Shown here: positions 44,220 through 56,100 of the stretch, one piece after another
Position numbering within the stretch: position 1 is the stretch's first letter
How the letters are laid out: each line of letters starts with the position of its first letter
Assembly (NCBI GenBank): GCA_964036665.1
Contig: OZ038528.1
Coordinates: 4,966,501 to 5,030,500 of the forward strand
Length of the DNA stretch: 64,000 nt
Reading direction: 5' to 3'
From: Gordius sp. MW1
Lineage: Eukaryota > Nematomorpha > Gordioida > Gordea > Gordiidae
Notes under the pieces: generated by a model
Told to the model about the DNA's origin: nothing
What the model saw: only the letters and a program-made list of their open reading frames with translations
Database searches by the model: none
Made by a program: the position numbers and the translations under genes

Positions 44220-45004
44220 TGTAAATTTGTATACAATTAAAGTTAAAATAAAGTATTATATATATTTAATGTGTAAACTGAAGAAATTGTTTATTTGATT
44301 TAAAGTATTAAAGTGGGGAAAAGACACGCAAGGGTAAAAACAATATTATTTTGTAAAAAGAGTTACTTACTTAACTTCTTTAGAATTGCGCGAAAAATTT
44401 GAGAATTTCTAAAACAGCCAACAATTTTAATCATTTTAAATTCACGGAAATTATAAAATTAAGGAAAAATAGTAAGCATATTCCTAAGGAGAGGGTATAA
44501 TTTAAATTATGACATCTGGGGTTATAAAAATTGTAAAACTAATCGTGCTTGTTATTATACGACGTATATCTAGGATGAGATAGCAACACAGTGATCGGTA
44601 GAAATAGATGGATGGAAGGAAAAGTGCTTTTATAGCTTCTTATACTTAAAAATTAATTTTTGTTCATATAAACTGTTTATAACGTAAATAAGTTTCATTA
44701 TAAAATAACAAAAGTGTTTAATATATAGGCTGTGGGGCGCAACCAAAAAGAAGTATTAAACGGGTTTAAAAAATTGGATCGACTGTTATAATAAGAAAAA
44801 AATAATAAATTGGTTAGGTGTGCTATTTATTTTCACATTTTGTTAAATAATCCCAAACTTTAATACATTTTAGGGCGGAGGGAAGGATTTTCGAGGCAAA
44901 CCTCACTCTCACAAATTTTTTAAAATATTTGTATAGTTAATAAATATAATAAAAATTGAATAAATACATACGAGTTTAAAAAAAACGAAAAAAAATTTCG
45001 AATC
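44220..45004. other. LINE 3' flank and AT-rich spacer
   Basis: Probably includes the RLE LINE's 3' untranslated region. I see no clear poly-A tail or boundary before the hairpin-repeat units resume near 44960-45005. Confidence 0.4.
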
Positions 45005-46703
45005 ACAATTTGGCAATGGTCATTATTTTCCATTGGTCAGTACCCAGAGACGGTCTATAAATACATACGAATCAAAAAAAAACGAAAAAAAAATTTTCGA
45101 ATCACATTTTGGCCAATGGTCATTTTTTTCCATTGGTCAGCAGCCAGGACACGGTAAAAGTGGATATAAATTCATAATAGTCAAAAAAAAACGAAAAAAA
45201 TTTTTTGATTTATTTGGCCAATTGTCATTTTATTCCATTGGTCAGCAGCCAACGGACGGCCAAAAAGTCATAATAGCAATGGTAGTAACAGGAACAATCA
45301 TAATAGTTAAAAAAAAACGAAAAAAATAATTTTCGAATCATACTTTGGCCAGTGGTCATTTTTTTCATTGGTCAGCACCCAACGGACCCAAAAAGCCATA
45401 TTATCAATGGTAGTAACAAGAAAAATCATAATAGTCAAAAAAAACGAAAAAAATAATTGCGATTCACATTTTGGCCAATGGTCATTTTTTTTCCATTGGT
45501 CAGCAGCCAACGGACGGCCAAAAAGTCTTATTATCAACGGTATTAACAAGAACAATATATAAATTTAAACAAAAAAATAAAAAAAAGTTTGGCCTCTCCG
45601 GGATTCGAACCCCATCAGGAGAGGCATAGGCTTTTGGGGGGGGGGCATAGGGACCCATATCAGTAGAGGCATAGGCTCTACTAGGGGAGGGCATAGGGTA
45701 ATTGTCAATATTAGTCAAAAAAAACGAAAAAAATAATTTTCGAATCATACTTTGGCCATTGGTCATTTCATTCCATTGGTCAGCAGGCAACGGACGGCCA
45801 AAAAGTCATAATAGCAATGGTAGTAACAGGAACAATCATAATAGTCAAAAAAAACAAAAAAAAACTTGGATTCACATTTTGGCCAATGGTCATTTTTTTT
45901 GGTCAGCACCCAACGGACGGCCAAAAAATCTTATTATCAATGGTAGTAACAAGAATAATCATAAGAGTCACAAAAAAATCCGGTATTCGAACCCAAAAAC
46001 TAGTTAAATTGACAAAAATTAAAAGTAAACAAAACAAGACATTCGGTGCGTGACAAGACATTCGGTGTAGCACGCCGAATAGGCGGACAAACAAAATGGA
46101 AAGTGAGCCCATAAATTGCATAGCAATTAAAATGGAAAGCGAGCCCATAAATTGCATAGCATTTAATTAAATAGGGGCACAGGGACCCATATCAGTAGAT
46201 GCATAAGCCCTTGTAGTGGAGGGCATAGGGTAATTATCAATGTTAACCTATTCAAAAACGAAAAAAAATTTCGATTTATTTGGCCAATGGTCATTTTTTT
46301 CAATGGTCAGTAGCCTGCGGACGGTCAAAAAGTCATATTATCAATGGTATTAACAAGAACAAAATATTAATTTAATTAAATATATACATTGAAGGGTAAA
46401 CGGACGGACATCAACGGACAACCAAAAACGAGCCCATAAATTGCATAGCGATTAAAACAATATATTAATTTGAAAAAAAGAACGAAAAAAAATTTTGATT
46501 CACAGTTTGGCCAATGGTATTTTCTCATTGGTCAGTAGCCAGCGGACGGTCAAAAAGTCATATAATCAATGGTATTAACAAGAACAATATATTAATTTAA
46601 TTTAAAAAAAAAATTAAAATTTTGCCCTCTCCGGGATTCGAACCCACATAGTAGAGGCATAGGCTTTTGTAGGGGCACAGGGACCCATATCAGTAGGGGC
46701 ATG
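45005..46703. repeat. Second array of CCAATGG hairpin units with B-box-like motifs
   Basis: Units start near 45006, 45107, 45215, 45340, 45470, 45750, 45880, 46280 and 46505, each with TTTGGCC(A)ATGG, a T-rich loop, CCATTGGTCAG, a GGACGGCCAAAAAGTC-type segment and a TATCAATGGTATTAACAAGA-type tail. GGGATTCGAACCC-type motifs (tRNA B-box on the minus strand) lie at about 45600 and 46634, with a variant at 45980. The companion GAGCCCATAAATTGCATAGC occurs at 46105, 46142 and 46431. No gene. Confidence 0.8.
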
Positions 46704-46794
46704 TAGTGTTGTAAAAAACCAAGGTTTTAGATTGGTCGCCTGCAAGGGTTAGCGTTTTTTCCCACCAAACCCTTTCAGTGTTAGTTGAATTTTT

Positions 46795-47020
46795 TTGGTT
46801 CACCCTTGGTGTTTGGCGCTTTTTACACCCATACACCAAGAGTGTTTGGGTGAAATTTTTTGGTTCACCCTTGGTGTATTGGCGCTTTTCACACCCATAC
46901 ACCAAGGGTGTTTGGGTAAAATTTTTGGTTCACCCTTGGTGTATTGGCGCTTTTCACACCCATACACCAAGGGTGTTTGGGTGAAATTTTTGGCGCTTTT
47001 CACACCCATACACCTTTGGC
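46795..47020. repeat. Outer minisatellite, left arm (~62-bp unit)
   Basis: Three to four units of GGTTCACCCTTGGTGTATTG, GCGCTTTTCACACCCATACA, CCAAGGGTGTTTGGGTGAAA. The unit carries the inverted pair ACCCTTGGTGTAT / ATACACCAAGGGT. Open frames through it are artefacts of a unit length and composition lacking stops. Confidence 0.85.
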
Positions 47021-47259
47021 AACCCTTTGGTTTGGTTTGGGTCGTTTTGGGTTGTGTATATAAATATGTGAAGTTTTTATAATTTTTGTATTTAATAGTT
47101 ATTTATTTATGTAATGAACTTTTATTGATGGGAAATATGAAATGACGTCAATAAGCTAGTTATATTCAACCTATAATTTGTTCCAATTGGTATGCGATAC
47201 ATCATTCATGCCGAGCAGATCATTAAAGGTGTATTATGAAAATATTTTATTTACCTTTC

Positions 47260-48810
47260 TAGGGTGAAATAGGTGACAAATGTCAAAATCTTTAATATCT
47301 ATTAAAATGAATATTCTTTTGGGGAAATTGGTTCATTATATGACTAAAACAAGTTTTAAACTCGAAAATAATATTTTTCCACTTGTTCAATGTGAAACAG
47401 GTGACAAATTCCTAAATCTTTAATATCTATTGAAATAAATATTTTTTTTGAAAATTGGTTCATTATATGACTAAAACAAGTTTTAAACATGAAAATAATA
47501 TTTTTTCACCTGTTCAATGTGAAACAGGTGACAAATTCCTAAATCTTTAATATCTATTGAAATGAATAATTTTTTTTGGAAATTGGTTCATTATATGACT
47601 TAAACAAGTTTTAAACATGAAAATAATATTTTTTCACCTAATGTGAAACGGTGCCAAATTCCTAAATCTTTAATATCTATTGAAATGAAAATTTTTTTGG
47701 GAAATTGGTTCATTATATGACTAAAACAAGTTTTAAACTCGAAAATAATATTTTTTCACCTGTTCAATGTGAAACAGGTGACAAATTCCTAAATCTTTAA
47801 TATCTATTGAAATAAATATTTTTTTTTGGAATTGGTTCATTATATGACTAAAACAAGTTTTAAACATGAAAATACTATTTTTCACCTGTTCAATGTGAAA
47901 CAGGTGACAAATTCCTAAATCTTTAATATCTATTGAAATGAATAATTTTTTTTGGAAATTGGTTCATTATATGACTAAAACAAGTTTTAAACTCGAAAAT
48001 AAGACTTTTTCACCTGTTCAATGTGAAACAGGTGACAAATTCCTAAATCTTTAATATCTATTGAAATAAATATTTTTTTTGGAAATTGGTTCATTATATG
48101 ACTAAAACAAGTTTTAAACATGAAAATAATATTTTTTTCACCTGATCAATGTGAAACAGGTGACAAATTTTAAAATCTTTAATATCTATTGAAATGAATA
48201 ATTTTTTTTAGAAATTGGTTGATTATATGACTAAAACAATTTTAAACATGATAATAATATTTTTTCACCTGTTCATTGTGAAATAGGTGACAAATTCCTA
48301 AATCTTTAATATCTATTGAAATAATTTTTTTTTCAAAATTGGTTCATTATATGACTAAAGCAAGTTTTAAACGTGAAAATAATATTTTTTCACTTGTTCA
48401 ATGTGAAACAGGTGACAAATTCCTAAATCTTTAATATCTATTTAAATGAATATTTTTTTTGAAAATAAGCTTATTATATGAATAAAAGGAAATTGGTTCA
48501 TTATATGACTAAAGCCAGTTTTAAACGTGAAAATAATATTTTTTCACCTGTTCAATGTGAAACAGGTGACAAATTCCTAAATCTTTAATATCAATTGAAA
48601 TGTATAATTTTTTTTGGAAATTGGTTCATTATATGACTAAAACAAGTTTTAAATCGAAAATAATATTTTTTCACCTGTTCAACGTGAAACAGGTGACAAA
48701 TTCCTAAATCTTTAATATCTATTGAAAAAAATATTTTTTTTTGGAAATTGATTCATTATATGACTAAAACAAGTTTTAAACATGAAAATAATATTTTTTC
48801 ACCTGATCAA
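47260..48810. repeat. Inner minisatellite, left arm (~120-bp unit, about 13 copies)
   Basis: The unit contains CACCTGTTCAATGTGAAACA, GGTGACAAATTCCTAAATCT, TTAATATCTATTGAAATGAA, then AATTGGTTCATTATATGACT and AAAACAAGTTTTAAACATGA. CACCTGTT and AACAGGTG form an 8-bp stem with an 8-base loop in most units. Confidence 0.9.
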
Positions 48811-49390
48811 TTTCCAAAAAAAAAATTTATTTCAATAGATATTAAAGATTTAAGAATTTGTCACCTGTTTCACATTGAACAGGTGAAAAAATATTATTTT
48901 CATGTTTAAAACTTGTTTTAGTCATATAATGAACCAATTTCGGAAGAAAATTCATTTCAATAGATATTAAAGATTTAGGAATTTGTCACCTGTTTCACAT
49001 TGAACAGGTGAAAAAATAGTATTTTCATGTTTAAAACTTGTTTTAGGCATATAATGAACCAATTTCCTTTTAGTCATATAATAAACCAATTTTCAAAGAA
49101 AATATTCATTTCAATAGATATTAAAGATTTAGGAATTTGACCTGTCTCACATTGAACAGGTGAAAAATATTATTTTCATGTTTAAAACTTGCTTTAGACA
49201 TATAATGAACAAATTTCCAAAAAAAAAATTCATTTCAATAGATATTAAAGATTTAGGAATTTGTCACCTATTTCACAATGAACAGGTGAAAAAATATTAT
49301 TTTTGAATTTAAAACTTGTTTTAGTCATATAATGAACCCATTTCCAAAAAAAATATTCATTTCAATAGATATTAAAGATTTTGACATTTG
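48811..49390. repeat. Inner minisatellite, right arm (inverted, about 5 copies)
   Basis: The same ~120-bp unit as the left arm in reverse complement (AGATATTAAAGATTTAGGAA, TTTGTCACCTGTTTCACATT). The array is much shorter than its left counterpart. Confidence 0.9.
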
Positions 49391-49644
49391 TCACCTGTTT
49401 CACCTTAGAAAGGTAAAAAAAATATTTTCATAATACACCTTTAATGATCTGCTCTGCATGAATGATGTATCGCATACCAATTGCAAATTATAGGTTAATT
49501 ATAACTAGCTTAGTGACGTCATTTCATATTTCACATCAATAATAGTTCACTACATAAATAAATAACTATTAAATACAAAAATTATGAAAACTTCACATAT
49601 TTCCATACACAACCCAAAACGACCAAAACCAAACCAAAAGGTTA

Positions 49645-49905
49645 CCAAAGGTGTATGGATGTGAAAAGCGCCAATACACCAAGGGTGAGCCAAATAATTT
49701 TACCCAAACACTCTTGGTGTATGGGTGTCAAAAGCGCCAATACACCAAGGGTGAGCCAAGAAATTTCACCCAAACACTCTTGGTGTATGGGTGTAAAAAA
49801 CGCCAATACACCAAGGGTGAACCAAAAAATTTCACCCAAACACTCTTGGTGTTTGGGTGTAAAAAGCGCCAATACACCAAGGGTGAACCAAAAAAATTCA
49901 CCTAG
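49645..49905. repeat. Outer minisatellite, right arm
   Basis: Four inverted units of the ~62-bp repeat (GTGTATGGGTGT, AAAAGCGCCAATACACCAAG, GGTGAACCAAA). Confidence 0.85.
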
Positions 49906-49994
49906 CACTGAAAGGGTTAAGCGTAATTTATACACCAATTACCAAGCTTGGCAACACGCTGGGGAAAAACCAGCCAACCGTTTTTACAACACTA

Positions 49995-50340
49995 GGGCAT
50001 AGGCATTTGTAGGGGAGGGCACAGGGTAATTAGCAATGTTAACCAATTCAAAGACGAAAAAATAAAATTTTGATTTATTTGGCCAATGGTCATTTTTTTC
50101 ATTGGTCAGTAGCCAGCGCGGTCAAAAAGTCATATTATCAATGCTATTAACAAGAACAAACTATTAATTTAATTTAAAAAAAAATAAAAAAAAATCGTCC
50201 TCTCCCTGGCTTGAACTTAAGACCTCCAGGTCATAAAGCTTGCCATAACTTGGTGGACAACGGACGGACAACGGACGGACAACAAAAAACGAGCCCATAA
50301 ATTGCATAGCAATTAAAAATATGCTTTTAGTATTAAAAGG
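49995..50340. repeat. Continuation of the dispersed repeat family
   Basis: Includes GGGCATAGGCATTTGTAGGG, one CCAATGG hairpin unit (50080-50170), a degenerate CCTGGCTTGAACTTAAG B-box-like segment and ACGAGCCCATAAATTGCATA. The palindromic transposon was evidently inserted into this family. Confidence 0.65.
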
Positions 50341-50365
50341 GACACAATACACTTTTAAATTAAAA

Positions 50366-52235
50366 AATCAATTTTTCTTCTTCTTTATCAAGTATTTGGT
50401 CCCACAGACGTGGGTTTTGATGAGTTTCTTCCATTTTAATCAAGTAAATTCCATGTCTTGATTAATCTTCTTAGATTTCATAACTTTGTCGACTTGCCCT
50501 CTACACGTGAAACGAGTCGTCCTCTTGTTATCTTCTCCGGTACCTTCATGTCCAGTAATTTTCGATTTAAATCGTTAGTCTCTATAGCACCGTTCAAACC
50601 TAAATATTAGGTGCACCGTTATTGATACCTTAGTTATTTGAATACAATATCAAATATTATGCACAGCTTTGTTCACACCCATTCTTATCCAATTTGAATG
50701 GGATATAAACTTAAAAACTTATATATTATTCATAGCAGTTTATTTTCTCTTTACAAAAATCATAAAGTTGTATCTTCCAATACTTTTTCACTTTTCAATT
50801 CTCAGTTTTAATAACAATGTTGTTAGCTCTTCATACTCGACAATTCCCGATAATTTATCTATGAAAAATATTGAATATGAGGGTAAAAATCTTCTAAAAT
50901 GTTGTTAGCCTCTACTTATTCCTTTGTTACTTAATTAGTTTTTCACTGTTAATTTAGTGTACAATATTTATTTGTATTTACAGGGACTACTCCTGCAACA
51001 GTCTCCATTCTTAATATGCGCCCATACCACCTTAGCCAATTTCGTTAGTCATGTCCGCCATAGATTAAAACCCCATTTTTAATATGAAAATGTCATTCGT
51101 CGTTTGGTCGATCATACTATACTCCAAGCTCACCTCTATGAATATCATCTCCGTGGCTTGTAATAGCGGTTCCTTCGTGGTGCCTAATTCCCATGTTTCT
51201 CCTACGTTGAATTTTTAAGCTTAGCTCTTCAACCAAATTGCATTTTCTTGTCGCACATTACACCGAATATACTTCTCCATTAAACCATCCTTTTTGAATC
51301 CTGGCATTGACTTCTGTTACGCAACCTCCCTCTTGATGTAACATCAAGCCGAGGTATGTAAACCTTACTTTGGGGTTTTAGATCATCATCTAGAGATGGG
51401 TTGCATGTAACGTTTATCTCCATATATATCGTTTTTCGGTCGTTGACATTTAAAACCACATCTAGCTAAGCGCTTTGACACTTTCGTCTTTTTCGAATAC
51501 TTTCTTATTTATCTCTTCGCATAGTGCTATATCTCGGCATATAGTATACACCGTGGTGATGGCTTTTAAATGTCATTCGTTATCGTGTCCATATATAAAT
51601 TAAATAAGAAGGGACTCAGAGCAGATCCTTGATGTAATCGAATTTCAACCCGAAAAGGTTTAGAGTCTTTAACTGTCGTCCTAACGCACAAATTTGAGAC
51701 CTTCTGTTTTTACAAGCACCATCATATAAATCGCGAGGGATCGTGTCACAAGCTTTCGCCAAGTCGATAAAGATCAGATGTTTTTCCATTTATCCATCAT
51801 TTGTCTTAGTGCAAAGATTGGGTCGATTGGGATTTGCCGACCACAAATCCGAATTTCAGCATTGTTATTAAGACCTTTCCATAAGCTTTAAGAGTGGCAA
51901 GTTTGCTCAATATAATTGCCACACTCCTGAAGGTCTCCTTTCTCTTTGAATAAGCGTATAATTGTACTTGCTCTTAATTAGGAATTCGCTCTTCTATCAA
52001 TATCTTAAAAAGGTTGTCATAGTCTTAACTCCTTCTTCACTGCAACCTAGCAATGCTTCCATAGGTATACCTCTTAAAACATTGGCTTTTTTATTTGTGT
52101 TTTGATTCCTCCTGAAAGAGTTCGACCATACTTATGTCTGGCTCAATATCGGGAAGACTTACACTACCTTGTCTTTGAAAAATTCGCTTTAAACGATACC
52201 GACGGGGTTTCTGCGATTTGGTCACCATTGTGTAA
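50366..52235 (-). pseudogene. RTE-clade LINE copy 4: RT core and C-terminus, decayed
   Basis: Read on the minus strand from ~52235 it opens with endonuclease residues (FKDKVV-like) fused near 52157 to the linker before the RT (IEPDISMVELF region), so the middle of the endonuclease and part of the linker are deleted. RT pieces: HLIFIDLAKACDTIPRDLYD (motif A, 51730-51790), then LHQGSALSPFLFNLYMDTIT (motif B region, 51590-51640). The C-terminal block (50380-51360) parallels copy 3 (GSMLHQEGG-like, RLRWYGHI-like) with many stops. The interval 50600-50990 appears to be an unrelated AT-rich insertion splitting the C-terminal block. Confidence 0.7.
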
Positions 52236-53113
52236 GTAGTAGATGATGTTAAATATTTTTAATTTATTAAAGTAATGCCATTATACATTAACTGTTTATA
52301 TTGACGTCACTGTTTATTTTGAGAACTTAAATTTAAAGTAATATTTAATAATTTGTTAGGTTTTATCATCTATGTCAATTATTTAAAAGAGCATAGGCAG
52401 GATTTGAATTAATAAGTTTAATAATATATATGTTTTTTTTTATTTTACTTACAATTTTATAGAATAAATAAAAATTTATAAATTTTTTTTTAGGGGGGGG
52501 GGTCAACCCTGCTACAAATTAAGATATTGCAAGGTAAGTATTCTTGTATATCACTATAATACGAAATATTGTAATTTTATTAACATCTCCCTCACTAGAA
52601 GCGTAATTTTTTAATCAATCAACTTCGCTCCTCTTAAATCTCTATTAATTAAGTCCTCGCGCATACACACACAAAAACGCGGACAACAACTTTTTATATA
52701 TTTCTAAAAATTTTACTAAATAAATAATAAGAATAATGATGAGGAGGTGGTGGTTAACTCAAATATCGATTAATACATTCCAAAAAAGTAAACCTTTTAA
52801 TTATATGTTATTAATTAACGTGTAAAGTAAAAATTAATTATTCCAACAACAAATGCGATAATTATATAGTAAATGGTTAATGTTATGTATAATTAATATT
52901 GAAATTAAACACCTGGAAACAGTAGTTTTTAATATATTTTTTTAAAAATAATGATAAATAAATATTCTACAACGCACATTGATTTACATGAAATTAAACG
53001 GTATTTTTTTAAATGGTGCTTAAACAATACTCAATAACAGACATGATGAATGAAGCGGTTAAAAAACATATTGAATTTAGTGGAAGTGAAGTAAATAAGA
53101 ATAATAATAACTT
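52236..53113. other. AT-rich spacer / prohormone-4 3' flank
   Basis: No recognised features apart from a G run (52493-52501). It includes the 3' untranslated region of the minus-strand neuropeptide gene. Confidence 0.4.
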
Positions 53114-56100
53114 TTATGTTAAAAAACCAGTTTTCATTAATTTATCTAAGAAAAATTTAAGTTCTGTGAGACTGCTTTCTTTAATTTTCAAGCTATTTAA
53201 AGTTTCGGGATCACCCATCTCTATATTAACCAGCATGCGTTTCAAATGATCTATATCATTTGCCATGAAATTGAAAGCTTTAGCAAAATCTTCTAGCGTC
53301 TGACTTTCTAAAACAATTATATATGAATTTTATAAAATTGTGTATTTTTTTATAAATATTATATAACTTTTATATACAAATATTTAAAATTTGGTCTTGT
53401 AAAACCTGATAAGGCAACAGCCAGCTTTTCAACACCTCCTAGAGGGTCCAAAGAGGTTGATGCTTTAGGGCCAAATAATTTCAATAAAAACTCTTTCCCA
53501 TTTTCCATCACCATTTTCTTCAAAAAACTTGCTATGTCATCGACAGGTGGTCTTTTAGCTAATTATAAATTTTATTTTATTATAAAATTTTAGCAAAAAA
53601 AAATTTTAGAATTATGTTTTTGACCTATTTTTTCCAGATTTTAAATTATGTAACGTAGCAGTTTGATCTTATAAGGGGGCGTTCGTATGACGCGCGAAAC
53701 GGAAAAAAGCGAAGTTAATTTTTATGCTAATTTATCAAACTCTTCATTTTTTTAATAATATCTTTAAATTCATCGTGAAATTTATCATATTTCAATGGTA
53801 TTTATTGATAAGATCGTATTTATTTTATAAACATATAAAATTATATAAAAATGCATACATACCAAATTCAATTTTTTAACCATCATGCGAAAAGTACAAA
53901 ATGATTTGTATCTTATTTTCGTTCGCTTTTTGTCGCGGGCGAAAATGATCGTCTGCGGTTTTTCTATGAACGCCTCCTATTTACAATTCTTATTTTCGTG
54001 ATGATAAATTTTACGATTGAATATAAAGATATTAATAAAAAAACGAAGAGTTTGGTAAATTAGCCCAAAAATTCACTTCGCTTTTTTTCGCTTCGCGCGT
54101 CATCACGAACGTTGCGTAAGAAACAAAATGACTTAAGATGACAAATTTGTAATTCATATTTAATATAATTATTTAATAAAGGTAATCAACAGCAATCTTT
54201 TAACTATCATCTTTCTTATCGCGCACAAACAACCTTATTGTAAATTGAATTACTTTTATATAATGAGATAAAAAAGATGTCTAATTGTTAGCAAAAAATT
54301 GAAATCGAAGTTATGATATCTGTTTAAAGTTAGATAACAACTAATTAAATTTAATTTAATTGCAACTTTAGATTAAGTTATTAGGGTGAATCCCCAAAAT
54401 AATACAATTGTTAAATATGGGCAAAATATTAATTATAAAAGCTTGTTCAAATTTAGTTTAAAAAAGTACAAAATTCATTTTTAACCATATAAAATTATTA
54501 AAACTGAACTAAGTTTGCTGAATATGGTATTAATTTATTTTTTCAAATATTTTTATAAATAAATTTATAATTAATAGCTACATTTTTTTGTTTTTTAATA
54601 AAAAAAATAATTTAAACCTGCTGTGCATAGTTTGGAATCTTCATCATAGCCATCAGGACAGTCGCTATTATCATCACAAAGATATTGTAAAGGCAAACAG
54701 ACATCAGAATCCGGGCATATAAATGGTTGAAAGGGCAGACATTTATGATCTAATTTTAAATTATTCATTTAAATTAATTTATTCAATATTTTTTTATATT
54801 TTTTTCAAATTTTTTATTTGCTATTAGCATATTTATTGATATTTTATATTAAAAAAAGTGGAATTACTTTAATTAATTCTCTAAGGAATAGTCTAATGGT
54901 TTCAATCTTTGAAAAATCCTGACTTAGATTATTGATATTAATATTTAATTAGCAGGAGGCACTGGGGATAACAATTTGTGAAGATCTATTACAACCATAT
55001 ATAAATTATTTTTGCTTATAGTAAGAGTGGTTTTTTTTATAGAATTAATAAAAAATCAATAGAAATTATAAAATTTATCATCATTTTACAGATGGTGTTA
55101 AGGAATTCAGTTCAACACACACGTTTTAATGTAGAATATATTTTTTTTCGAACTATATGGTCAGGCAAACCTCTATCTAATTGTCGGCTAAAACAGAAAA
55201 GATAAGTGTCGGCAATTAAAAATTCCTTTTACATTATAAATAATTTAGTAAAATAGGATAAAGAATTAGGAAAGCTTATATTTTTAAATATGAGATAAAA
55301 ATAGTCAAATGTATTTTTAATACGTTTTTTGTTAATTTAATAATTTTAAAAATGCATCTATTTTTAATTAAAATCAACAAATTTATATTTTAAATTACCT
55401 TTGATTTTCTATATTTATTCAATTAACTCCAAATTTTTGTATGTAGGATGTATTTTTAATTAAAATGCACAAAAAAATTGAAGACATATATTAAGTTTAT
55501 ATTACAACTTTGTTTTAACGAACATTTCATTAAAAAAAAATAAAAAAATTCAGTTTTTTTAATTAAGTAGGATTAGAGCCTGAAGACTTCATATACAATA
55601 GCCATGAAATATATAAAATTAAATAATATAAAAAAGTTGTGGATACATTTTTAAAGTGCCTTTAAAAGAAAAAATTAGGTATTTTTGTAGGCCAAAATAA
55701 TAAATAGTAATTATAAAATATTAAATCAACTTTTTCACGTACCCCTCCCCCCCCCCCCCATCTATTTATAAATAATGCATTAATGTCTAAAATAAATGTG
55801 ACATAAAAGGTTTTACAATTTGTGTTACATTAGGCTAATGGCTATAATTTTTAGTAAATCAAGTGAAAGGATTATTGGTTAAGTTGGCATTAAAGGTTTG
55901 TTTTCAAAATTCATTTATAAGAAAAACGTAATGTAATATTTTTTTAAAATGTACATTTTTTACTTGTTTTTAAGGGTTTTTTTCAAATTTAACTGTTAGT
56001 TTTTTTAATAAAGTGTCGGAAATTCAAATAGTATTTAGAATTTGTTTTTACAGATATATTATGTTATTTAATTTTATTTGAAAATTTTAAATTTTATATT

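Larger units (their letters stand above)
46704..49994. mobile_element. 3.3-kb palindromic non-autonomous DNA transposon with minisatellite-filled arms
   Basis: Termini TAGTGTTGTAAAAA (46704) and TTTTTACAACACTA (to 49994) are perfect inverted repeats over 14 bp. The flanks GGGGCATG and GGGCATAG differ by an indel, consistent with an 8-bp duplication. The two halves mirror each other: outer minisatellite (46795-47020 versus 49645-49905), ~200 bp unique (47060-47260 versus 49390-49620), inner minisatellite (47260-48810 versus 48811-49390). The axis is near 48810. No transposase. A (C/T)AGNG terminus plus an 8-bp duplication point to hAT. Confidence 0.8.

Noticed and set aside
46690..47082. Open frames on both strands (e.g. 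GVKSANTPRVNQ repeats) through the outer minisatellite, also at 49642-50002
   Set aside because: They follow the ~62-bp unit in every frame and on both strands; the signal is lack of stops in a repeat, not a protein.
53013..53249. Plus-strand 78-codon frame
   Set aside because: Antisense shadow of prohormone-4 exon 4.
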